Origin: Pararoseomonas sp. SCSIO 73927
GTDB lineage: Bacteria; Pseudomonadota; Alphaproteobacteria; Acetobacterales; Acetobacteraceae
Length of the DNA stretch: 64,000 nt
Assembly: GCF_037040815.1 (NCBI RefSeq)
Contig: NZ_CP146232.1
Coordinates: 5,178,001-5,242,000, forward strand
Reading direction: 5' to 3'
In this document: positions 42,921-49,718 of the stretch, one piece after another
How the letters are laid out: each line of letters begins with the position of its first letter
Position numbering within the stretch: position 1 is the stretch's first letter
Made by a program: the position numbers and the translations under genes
Notes under the pieces: model-generated
Told to the model about the DNA's origin: nothing
What the model saw: only the letters and a program-made list of their open reading frames with translations
The model's database searches: none

Positions 42921-43715
42921 ATGGCGATGATTCCGGGCCTCGAAGGGCTGGAGCGCTTCCGCGTGGAGCTGGAGGAGCACGTGGCGACCGTTACCATCGC
43001 CGCGCCGCCGGTGAACGCGCAGGACCGGCGCTTTCGCGAGGAGATCGTGCGCGTCTTCGACGTGATCCACGACACGGCGGATGTGCGCGCGGTGGTGCTG
43101 ACGGGTGAGGGCCGCGCCTTCTCCGCGGGGGCCGACCTGCGGGAGCGGCCGAACCTGGCGGAGGAGCCGGGCGGCTATCCCCGGCACAACCGGATGGTGC
43201 GCGCCTCCTTCGACGCGGTGATGGAGTGCGGCAAGCCGATCGTGGCGGCCGTGAACGGCGCGGCGATCGGGGCGGGCTGCGTGCTGGCGCTGTGCTGCGA
43301 CATCCTGGTCGTGGCGGAGGAGGCCTTCCTCTCCATGACGGAGGTGGATGTGGGGCTGGCGGGCGGCGTGCGGCACGTGCTGCGCTTCTTCGGCCAGTCC
43401 GACGCGCGGCTGATGATCTACACGGCGAAGCGCATGACGGGGCCGGAGCTGTACCGGATGAACGCTGCCTCGCTCTGCGTGCCGAAGGAGCGGCTGGTGG
43501 AGGAGGCGACGGCGATCGCGCGGCAGATCGCCTCCAAGGCGCCGCTTGCCGTGCAGGCCGCCAAGCGCTCCTTCAACCTGACGGAGGAGATGCCGCTGCG
43601 GGACGGCTACCGCTACGAGCAGAGCCAGACCGTGGCGCTGGCCCGCACGGAGGACACGCGGGAGGCGCAGCGCGCCTTCGCGGAGAAGCGCAGGCCCGTC
43701 TTCCAGGGGCGGTGA
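42921..43715 (+). CDS. Enoyl-CoA hydratase/isomerase family protein
   Basis: A 264-residue crotonase. Oxyanion-hole regions 'RAFSAGADLRE' (about 65-75) and 'NGAAIGAGCVLALCCD' are present. Of the two glutamates used by true enoyl-CoA hydratases, the second is kept ('MTEVDVGLAGG', Glu141) but the first (in GGGCE of the hydratase) is Val121. The enzyme may therefore be an isomerase, decarboxylase or hydrolase on an acyl-CoA rather than a plain hydratase. It lies 5 bp after the CMD-family gene, in the same operon as the CoA transferase. An ATG at 42927 is an alternative start. Confidence 0.86.
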   Translation: MAMIPGLEGLERFRVELEEHVATVTIAAPPVNAQDRRFREEIVRVFDVIHDTADVRAVVLTGEGRAFSAGADLRERPNLAEEPGGYPRHNRMVRASFDAVMECGKPIVAAVNGAAIGAGCVLALCCDILVVAEEAFLSMTEVDVGLAGGVRHVLRFFGQSDARLMIYTAKRMTGPELYRMNAASLCVPKERLVEEATAIARQIASKAPLAVQAAKRSFNLTEEMPLRDGYRYEQSQTVALARTEDTREAQRAFAEKRRPVFQGR

Positions 43716-43750
43716 ACAAGGGCGGGCCGGAGCCCGCAGGAGGAGGCGCC

Positions 43751-44728
43751 ATGCCCACACGTCGCCAGGCTCTCGGCCTGTTCGCGGCCGCGCCAGCGCT
43801 GCGCGGCGCGCCCGCCCTCGCCCAGGGAGGGTTTCCTGATCAACCGGTGCGGGTGATCGTGCCCTTCGCGGCGGGCGGGCCGGCGGACATCATCGCCCGG
43901 ATCATCGGCCCGGCCATGACCCGGGCGCTGCGGCAGCCCGTGGTGGTGGACAGCCGTTCCGGCGCCGGCGGCATGGTGGGGGTGGAGGCGGCGGCGCGGA
44001 GCAGGCCGGACGGGCTGACGACCGTGCTCGCCTCCACCGGTGCGATCGTCGTGTTGCCGCAGATTATGCCGCGCATGGCCTATGACGTGGCGAAGGACCT
44101 GGCGCCCGTCATCCACGTCCTCTCCGTTCCGCAGATCCTCGTCGTAAGCCCGAAGCTCGGCCTGAAATCGGTGGAGGAGCTGGTGGCGCTGGCGAAGCGG
44201 CGGCCGGGGCGTCTCACCTACGGGTCGGCGGGCAATGGCAGCTCCCTCCACCTCGCCGGGGAACTGTTCCGATTGAGGATGGGGATCGACATCGTGCACG
44301 CGCCCTACCGGGGCGCGGCGCCCGCCATCACGGATCTCCTGGGCGGCACGATCGACATGGTGCTGGCCGATGTGCCGGTGGTGCTCTCGCATGTCCGTGG
44401 CGGCGCGCTGCCGGGACTGGCCGTCACAGCGGAGCGGCGGCTGCCCGCCCTGCCCGACCTGCCCACCATGGCGGAGGCGGGCGCGAGGGACGTGATTTCG
44501 GAGACCTGGTACGCCCTTTTCGCGCCGTCGGGGACGCCGGCGGAACGCGTCGCCGTCCTGCACGGCGCCGTCGCGGCGGCGCTGCGGGACGAGGACACGC
44601 GGCGCAGCCTGGCGGAGCAGGGCGGGCTCGTTGTCGGCGGCACGCCGGAGGAGCTGGGCGCCTTCGTCCGTGCCGAGACCGCGAAGTGGGGCGAGATCAT
44701 CCGGCTGGCCGGCATCAGGGTCGATTGA
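43751..44728 (+). CDS. Bug-family (TctC-like) periplasmic solute-binding protein
   Basis: A 325-residue Bug receptor. A twin-arginine-like signal ('MPTRRQALGLFAAAPAL', cleavage near 'ALAQG') precedes 'RVIVPFAAGGPADIIARII' and 'VVVDSRSGAGGMVGVEA', the ligand loops; 'APYRGAAPAITDLLGG' is the second conserved patch. A strong ribosome site (AGGAGGAGG) precedes the ATG at 43751. Placed last in the GST-CoA transferase-crotonase operon, it presumably captures that pathway's acid substrate in the periplasm. No TctAB genes are near. Confidence 0.9.
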   Translation: MPTRRQALGLFAAAPALRGAPALAQGGFPDQPVRVIVPFAAGGPADIIARIIGPAMTRALRQPVVVDSRSGAGGMVGVEAAARSRPDGLTTVLASTGAIVVLPQIMPRMAYDVAKDLAPVIHVLSVPQILVVSPKLGLKSVEELVALAKRRPGRLTYGSAGNGSSLHLAGELFRLRMGIDIVHAPYRGAAPAITDLLGGTIDMVLADVPVVLSHVRGGALPGLAVTAERRLPALPDLPTMAEAGARDVISETWYALFAPSGTPAERVAVLHGAVAAALRDEDTRRSLAEQGGLVVGGTPEELGAFVRAETAKWGEIIRLAGIRVD

Positions 44729-44818
44729 CGGCCATCGCCCGGGTGGAAGCGGCGGAGCGCGCGGGCTAGAGGGGCCCGGGCGGCGCCGTTGCCGGCCGGA
44801 CGGAATCCCAGGCGCGAG

Positions 44819-45274
44819 ATGACATCCCCGCTCGAGAAGGCCCTGACCTACCGGCTGCACCGGCTGCACAAGCTGACGGATCGCGAGAGCGAAGCGGCGT
44901 ATCTGGGTAGGCTGGGCATACCGCTGGGCGAAGGGCGTTGCCTCGCGGCCATCGGGGCCTTCGCGCCCCTCTCCGTGCAGGACCTCGCCCGGCGGGCCAA
45001 CCTGAACAAGGCGCAGGCGAGCCGGGCGGCGCAGTCGCTGGTGGAACGGGGGCTGGTGGACAAGCGGGCCTCGGCCGAGGACGGCCGGAGCGTGGTGCTG
45101 ACGCTGACGCCGGGCGGGACCGACCTCTGGGCCAGGACCATGGCGACCATCGGCGCGCTGAACGACCGCTTCTTCGGGGGGCTGAGCGACGGGGAGCGGG
45201 AGGTGTTCGGGCGCCTGCTGGACCGCGCCATCGCGCGGGCCGAGGCCCGGCTGGGCGGCGCCGAGGAGGGCTGA
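44819..45274 (+). CDS. MarR-family transcription regulator
   Basis: A 151-residue winged-helix protein. The DNA-binding part reads 'LSVQDLARRANLNKAQASRAAQSLVERGLVDKR' (landmarks DLARRANLNKAQASRA and LVERGLV), followed by the wing 'SAEDGRSVVLTLTPGG' and a C-terminal dimer helix. MarR proteins typically sense phenolics or aromatic acids and repress their catabolic genes. The gene is convergent with the hydroxylase operon (14 bp gap), and a perfect palindrome before that operon at 47157 is a candidate site for it. ATG at 44819 is chosen; a longer in-frame start at 44789 has no ribosome site. Confidence 0.88.
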   Translation: MTSPLEKALTYRLHRLHKLTDRESEAAYLGRLGIPLGEGRCLAAIGAFAPLSVQDLARRANLNKAQASRAAQSLVERGLVDKRASAEDGRSVVLTLTPGGTDLWARTMATIGALNDRFFGGLSDGEREVFGRLLDRAIARAEARLGGAEEG

Positions 45275-45288
45275 TCCGGGCCGGCCGG

Positions 45289-45483
45289 CTAGTTCGGCAC
45301 CAGACCTGCCCCGATGTTGTCGGCGGCGCCCTGGATGATTGTCAGCACCTCCTCCGCCGAGCCCTGCCGGGCGATCAGCGCGAGGCTGACCATGGCGAGA
45401 AGCAGCTGGGCGTTCCCCTCCCCCACCCGCTCCAGGGCCTTGCAGAGGGCGGTGTAGCTGCGATCCAGGTCTTCGGCGTGCAT
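45289..45483 (-). CDS. Small DUF2783-like protein
   Basis: A 64-residue helical protein ('MHAEDLDRSYTALCKALERV' then 'QLLLAMVSLALIARQG'). Size, helix pattern and location right after an FAD aromatic hydroxylase gene match small DUF2783 proteins that accompany such enzymes in Acetobacteraceae and Burkholderiales; the match is from memory of the pattern and is not certain. The ATG at 45483 lies 11 bp after the hydroxylase stop, so the two are co-transcribed. It may be a stabilising partner. No catalytic residues are evident. Confidence 0.6.
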   Translation of the reverse strand: MHAEDLDRSYTALCKALERVGEGNAQLLLAMVSLALIARQGSAEEVLTIIQGAADNIGAGLVPN

Positions 45484-45494
45484 TACGTCGCCTC

Positions 45495-47102
45495 TCAGGC
45501 CGGCTCGTGGAGGCGGCGCGGGGCGTGGCGCTCCAGCGCGGTCGCGATCGCGGCGGGGTCGGGTTCCGCCCATCGGGCGAGGACGTAGCCATCCGGGCGG
45601 ATGAGCCAGGCCGCGCCCTCGGCGGCGCCGTAGCGCGCCCGCGCCAGCCCTTCGGCGTCCACCGGGCATCCCGGGCGCGGCGACGCGCCGGGGGGGAGCA
45701 GCGTCATCGGCGTGACGTCCTCGGGCAGGGGTGAGAGCGGGGCCGCGTCCCCGGTGGCGAAGCGCAGCAGCACAAAGCCCTGACCGAAGGCCTGGCTGAG
45801 GTGTCGCGGGCCTTCGCTGGAAAGGATCGGCGCGTCGGGCGCGGGCAGGCCGGGCGCGGCGGCGGCGCCGAGGAGCGCACCGTCCCCGTGCTGGCCGAGC
45901 GGGGCGGTCGGGTAGCGGACGGGGGCGGACTGGCGGGGGTTAATGAGGGAGCGCACCGCCTCGTCCTCCAGGGAGAGCCGCAGCGCGGCGTCGCGCATCA
46001 GGCGGAAGGCGAAGCTCGGCGGCGCCATGAACTCGGTGCTCTTCGCGCCGTAGGCGATGTTCTCGCGCGCCGCGGCCAGCCTCTCCTCCGAGTAGCCGTC
46101 CAGCAGGCCGTCCCCGCCATGGCCGTGCAGCACGCGGGCGAGCTTCCAGGCGAGGTTGCCGGCATCGTCGAGGCCGGAGTTGAGGCCCCGCACGCCGAAG
46201 ATGGGGACGAGGTGCGCCGCATCCCCGGCGAAGAGCACGCGGCCGTGCCGGTAGGCGCCGAGCGTCAGGCACTTGGCGTTGTAAATGGAGATCCAGAGCG
46301 GCTTCCAGGGCGCCGTCTCGCCGATCATCTCGAGGTGGCTGCGCACGCGGGGAAGGACGTTCTCCGGCCTCACCGCCTCCTCCGGGTCCTCGTCGTCGCG
46401 CAGCTGGTAGTCGATGCGCCAGACCTTGTCGGGCTGGCGGTGCATGAGGATGGTGGAGCCGGGGTTGGACGGGGGATCGAACCAGGCGAGGCGCTCCACC
46501 GGGCGCTCCGTCTCCTGCTCGATGTCCACGATGACGTAGCGGCCCTCGTACTGCACGCCCTCGAGCCGGAGGCCGAGCAGGTCGCGCACGGTGCTGCGGC
46601 CGCCGTCGCAGGCGACGACCCAGGCGGCGCGGAGCCGGCGCCCCTCGCCGTCCGCGCCCCGCAGTTCCAGCTCGACGTGATCCTCCCGCCGGTGCAGGCC
46701 GGTGAGGCGGGTGGACCACTCCACCGTCGCGCCGACGCGCAGGGCCGCCTCGTGGGCGTGCCTCTCCACGTAGTACTGCTGGATGTTGACCATGGGCGGG
46801 AAGCGGTCGCCGGGTTCGGACGGCATGCGGAAGCGCAGCACCTCCCGCGTGCCGTAGAAACTGCGCCCCTCGGTCCAGCCCAGGCCCTTCTCGAGAACGG
46901 GGCGGTCGATCCCGGCCCAGCCGAGGATCTCCAGCGAGCGGCGGGAGATGCAGATGGCGCGGCTGCCGGTGCAGTAGCCCTCATCGGCCTCGATGACCGT
47001 GGCGGGCACGCCCTGCCGGCCCAGCAGCGCGGCGAGGGTCAGGCCGACGGGACCGCCGCCGATGATGGCGACGGGCAAGGGGGGTCGCGCTGCCGGGTCC
47101 AT
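45495..47102 (-). CDS. FAD-dependent aromatic hydroxylase (MhpA/phenol hydroxylase type)
   Basis: A 535-residue class A flavoprotein monooxygenase. It has the GxGxxG dinucleotide site ('VAIIGGGPVGLTLAALLGRQG'), the DG fingerprint ('VVACDGGRSTVRDLLGL'), the GD motif ('VLFAGDAAHLVPIFGVRGLNSGLDDAGNLAWKL', landmarks GDAAH and GLNSGLDDA), and a C-terminal thioredoxin-like domain ending 'GAAWLIRPDGYVLARW'. This is the layout of 3-(3-hydroxyphenyl)propionate hydroxylase and relatives, which ortho-hydroxylate phenolic acids with NAD(P)H. The ATG at 47102 follows GAGGGGAG; an ATG at 47132 is also in frame. The exact aromatic substrate is unknown. Confidence 0.87.
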   Translation of the reverse strand: MDPAARPPLPVAIIGGGPVGLTLAALLGRQGVPATVIEADEGYCTGSRAICISRRSLEILGWAGIDRPVLEKGLGWTEGRSFYGTREVLRFRMPSEPGDRFPPMVNIQQYYVERHAHEAALRVGATVEWSTRLTGLHRREDHVELELRGADGEGRRLRAAWVVACDGGRSTVRDLLGLRLEGVQYEGRYVIVDIEQETERPVERLAWFDPPSNPGSTILMHRQPDKVWRIDYQLRDDEDPEEAVRPENVLPRVRSHLEMIGETAPWKPLWISIYNAKCLTLGAYRHGRVLFAGDAAHLVPIFGVRGLNSGLDDAGNLAWKLARVLHGHGGDGLLDGYSEERLAAARENIAYGAKSTEFMAPPSFAFRLMRDAALRLSLEDEAVRSLINPRQSAPVRYPTAPLGQHGDGALLGAAAAPGLPAPDAPILSSEGPRHLSQAFGQGFVLLRFATGDAAPLSPLPEDVTPMTLLPPGASPRPGCPVDAEGLARARYGAAEGAAWLIRPDGYVLARWAEPDPAAIATALERHAPRRLHEPA

Positions 47103-47156
47103 GGCCTGCCTCGCTCCCCTCGGTCTCGCCATCGGCCAGGATCATCCGGGCCAACT

Positions 47157-47172
47157 GGTTGCGTGCGCAACC
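47157..47172. promoter_or_regulatory. 16-bp palindrome upstream of the hydroxylase gene, likely MarR operator
   Basis: GGTTGCG-TG-CGCAACC is a perfect 7-bp inverted repeat with a two-base centre, 55 bp before the hydroxylase ATG in the only sizeable gap of this minus-strand region. Size and symmetry suit a MarR dimer, and a MarR gene lies at the far end of the operon. Confidence 0.5.
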
Positions 47173-47241
47173 TTCTAGTCCGTTCCCGTCTCCCGGCGCA
47201 AGAGGTTGCCCTGTGCCCGGCCATCGAGAGGCGCCCGGGGA

Positions 47242-48573
47242 TCAGGCGCCGAGGAGTTCGTCCATCGTCCCGAGGAGGATGTCGGCCTGCTCCCGCGTCA
47301 GGCAGAGGGGCGGGCGGATCTTCAGGATGTTGGCGCCGGGGCCGGAGGCGCTGATGAGGATGCGGCGCTCGCGCAGCGCGTTCACGAGGCGGGTCGTCTC
47401 GGTGGTGGCGGGCTCCTTCGTCGCGCGGTCCCGCACCAGCTCGCAGCCGATGGAGAGGCCGGCGCCGCGCACGTCGCCGATGAGGGCGTGGCGCGCGGCG
47501 AGCGCGCGCAGGCCGTCCACCAGGTAGGCGCCCACGGCGGCGGCGTTCTCCGCCAGCCCTTCGTCGCGCAGCACCTGGAGCACGGCGAGCCCGGCGGCGG
47601 CGGAGACGGGGTTGCCGCCGAAGGTGTTGAAGTAGCGCACCTGCCCCCCGAAGCGCTTCAGCAGCTCCGGCCGGATGACGAGGCCGGCCAGCGGGTGGCC
47701 GTTCCCCATGGGCTTGCCCATGGTCACGATGTCCGGCTCCACCCCGTGGCGCGCGAAGCCCCACATGGTGCCGGTGCGCCCGAAGCCCGGCTGCACCTCG
47801 TCCGCGATGAGGAGGGCGCCGGCGGCGCGCGCGGCCCCTGCGGCGCCGGCCAGGAAGCCGGCGGGATCGGGGAAGACGCCGTCGGAAGTGAACATCGTGT
47901 CCACCAGCAGGGCGCAGGGGCGGATGCCGTGGCGCGCGAGGCCGGCGAAAGCGGCCGCAATGTCGGCGGCGAAGCGCGCGGGCATGTCGGGGCCGCCGCG
48001 ATAGGCGTCGGGCGGCGGCACCGTGGCGACATGGCGGCCGAGCGGCGCGCCCTCACCGAGCGAGGGGGAGAGCTCCGCGAGGGAGGCGGTGACGCCGTGA
48101 TAGGCGAGCGAGGTGACGACGATCCCCTCGCCGCCCGTGTGGGCGCGGGCGATGCGGAGGGCGAGGTCGTTCGCCTCGGATCCCGTGCAGGTGAACATCG
48201 CGTGGCCGAGGGAGGCGGGAAAGGTCACCAGCAGGGCTTCCGCGAGGTCCAGCACCGTCTCGTGCAGGTAGCGCGTGTGGGTGTTCAGCAGCGCGGCCTG
48301 ACGCGCGATCGCCTCCACCACGCGGGGATGCGCGTGGCCCATGGAGGCGACGTTGTTGTAGCAGTCCAGGTAGCGGTTCCCGTCCGCGTCGAAGAGCCAG
48401 GCTCCCTCCCCGCGCACGAGGTGCACGGGGTGCTCGTAAAAGAGGCGGTAGGCGGGGCCGAGGAGGCGCTGTCGGCGCTCCACCATCGCCCGCTCCCGCT
48501 CCGACAGGCCTGCGGCGCGGGAGGGGTCGAAGGCGTTGATCATGCTCGTGCTGCGCGGGCTGTCGTCGGGCAT
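47242..48573 (-). CDS. Class III PLP enzyme, phospho-lyase-like (AGXT2L-type)
   Basis: A 443-residue class III aminotransferase-fold protein. PLP landmarks are 'MFTCTGSEANDLALRIAR', 'LLIADEVQPGFGRTGTMWGF' and the Lys in 'DIVTMGKPMGNGHPLAG'. The overall pattern ('YNNVASMGHAHPRVVEAIARQAALLNTHTRYLHE') is that of AGXT2-like enzymes, which include ethanolamine-phosphate and 5-phosphohydroxylysine phospho-lyases. The gene lies 3 bp after a hydroxylysine kinase-like gene, which supports the phospho-lyase reading over ordinary transamination. ATG 48573 has GGAGG eight bases upstream. Confidence 0.85.
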   Translation of the reverse strand: MPDDSPRSTSMINAFDPSRAAGLSERERAMVERRQRLLGPAYRLFYEHPVHLVRGEGAWLFDADGNRYLDCYNNVASMGHAHPRVVEAIARQAALLNTHTRYLHETVLDLAEALLVTFPASLGHAMFTCTGSEANDLALRIARAHTGGEGIVVTSLAYHGVTASLAELSPSLGEGAPLGRHVATVPPPDAYRGGPDMPARFAADIAAAFAGLARHGIRPCALLVDTMFTSDGVFPDPAGFLAGAAGAARAAGALLIADEVQPGFGRTGTMWGFARHGVEPDIVTMGKPMGNGHPLAGLVIRPELLKRFGGQVRYFNTFGGNPVSAAAGLAVLQVLRDEGLAENAAAVGAYLVDGLRALAARHALIGDVRGAGLSIGCELVRDRATKEPATTETTRLVNALRERRILISASGPGANILKIRPPLCLTREQADILLGTMDELLGA

Positions 48574-48576
48574 CGC

Positions 48577-49575
48577 CTAACCTCCGGAGTGCCGCGCCAG
48601 GCTTTCCAGCCCTGCCCGCGCGCCGGGCATGTTGCGCAGGATGTAGGGCGCGTTCTCCGGCTGCCGCCGCGCGCGCCAGTGGGTGATGAGCACGGTCATC
48701 GCCATGCGGGTCGCGATCAGGGCCGGCAGCAGGGCGGCCTGCTCCTCCGGCAGGGGCAGCACGGCGCGATAGCCGGAGAGGAAGGCGGCCGGGCCCGCCA
48801 GGGGCGCATCGCCCGGCCGCACGAGGTAGGCGCAGGCCGTCGCCACCTCCTGCAGCCTCGGGGCTCGGACCATGTCGCCGAAGTCGATGATACCGGCCAG
48901 GCGTCCGTGCTCGTCCGCCAGCACGTTGTGTGGGTTCAGGTCGTTGTGGATCACCTGTGTCGGCAGCGCGACGAGAGCGGCGGAGGGGCCGCTCTCGAAG
49001 CGGTTCAGCGCGGCCTCGGCCAGGGCGCGCAGGCCGGGATCGGACACGTCCGGCAGGAACTCGCGCAACGAGGGCGCCTCGCGGATGTCCCAGAGCAGCC
49101 GGCGCCCATCGGCGGGATGGGCGAAGCCGGAGAGGGCCGCGTCCAGGCGGGCCGTTAGATGCCCCAGTGCCTCCGCGGGCGCTTCCGGCGGCGCCATGGG
49201 CCGGCCCGGCAGATAGGTGAGGACGCGCAGCAGGCAGGGCCGGGCATCCGCAGCCGGGTGGGCGCGCTCCGTCGCGCCGTCCCGCGCGCGCAGCATCCGT
49301 GGCAGGGGCAGGTCGGGCGCCGTTCCCTCCAAGTGCAGCAGGGCTGCGGTCTGGAAGCCGGTGACCGCTGGATCCTCGTCGGGGTGGGCGAGCTTCACCA
49401 GGAGCGGCGGGGAACCGTGCCGTTCCAGGCGGAAATTCCGGTCCCGCTCGCCGCCCAGCGGGTGCAGCGCGCCCTCCAGCCCCCAGTCCCGGCGCAGCGC
49501 CTCCGCCAGGGGCGCCGCCTCGATCACCGGCGGCGCGGCCAGCATCAGCGGGTCGTGAATCGGGTGCGGCGGCAT
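48577..49575 (-). CDS. Aminoglycoside-phosphotransferase-fold kinase, hydroxylysine kinase-like
   Basis: A 332-residue kinase of the APH/choline kinase fold. Visible are 'GERDRNFRLERHGSPPLLVKLAHP' (nucleotide loop and Lys in VKL), the Brenner motif 'VIHNDLNPHNVL' with catalytic Asp, and 'GIIDFGDMVRAPRLQEVA' with the metal-binding Asp. 'DFGDM' and the overall layout recall AGPHD1 (hydroxylysine kinase). In animals that kinase feeds 5-phosphohydroxylysine to the AGXT2L2 phospho-lyase, and an AGXT2L-like gene follows here after 3 bp. Starts at ATG 49575; an in-frame ATG at 49545 is possible. Confidence 0.8.
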   Translation of the reverse strand: MPPHPIHDPLMLAAPPVIEAAPLAEALRRDWGLEGALHPLGGERDRNFRLERHGSPPLLVKLAHPDEDPAVTGFQTAALLHLEGTAPDLPLPRMLRARDGATERAHPAADARPCLLRVLTYLPGRPMAPPEAPAEALGHLTARLDAALSGFAHPADGRRLLWDIREAPSLREFLPDVSDPGLRALAEAALNRFESGPSAALVALPTQVIHNDLNPHNVLADEHGRLAGIIDFGDMVRAPRLQEVATACAYLVRPGDAPLAGPAAFLSGYRAVLPLPEEQAALLPALIATRMAMTVLITHWRARRQPENAPYILRNMPGARAGLESLARHSGG

Positions 49576-49652
49576 CCCCGGCAGTCTAGCGGCGGGCCCG
49601 CTGCCGGACGAGCCCGCGCCGATGGGCCAGGGAGGAGTTGCCCGAACGGATA

Positions 49653-49692
49653 AGGGGCGGGGTGCGGGGCCACGCGCCCCCTCCCCGCCCCT
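49653..49692 (-). terminator. GC-rich hairpin after the RND operon
   Basis: AGGGGCGGGG at 49653-49662 pairs perfectly with CCCCGCCCCT at 49683-49692, and the interior can pair further (GGGG with CCCC). It lies 27 bp beyond the RND permease stop and before the kinase start on the same strand, so it probably ends efflux transcription. A U-run is not obvious. Confidence 0.55.
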
Positions 49693-49718
49693 CCTCCGAT
49701 CCAGGCAGCCCGCCGGGC

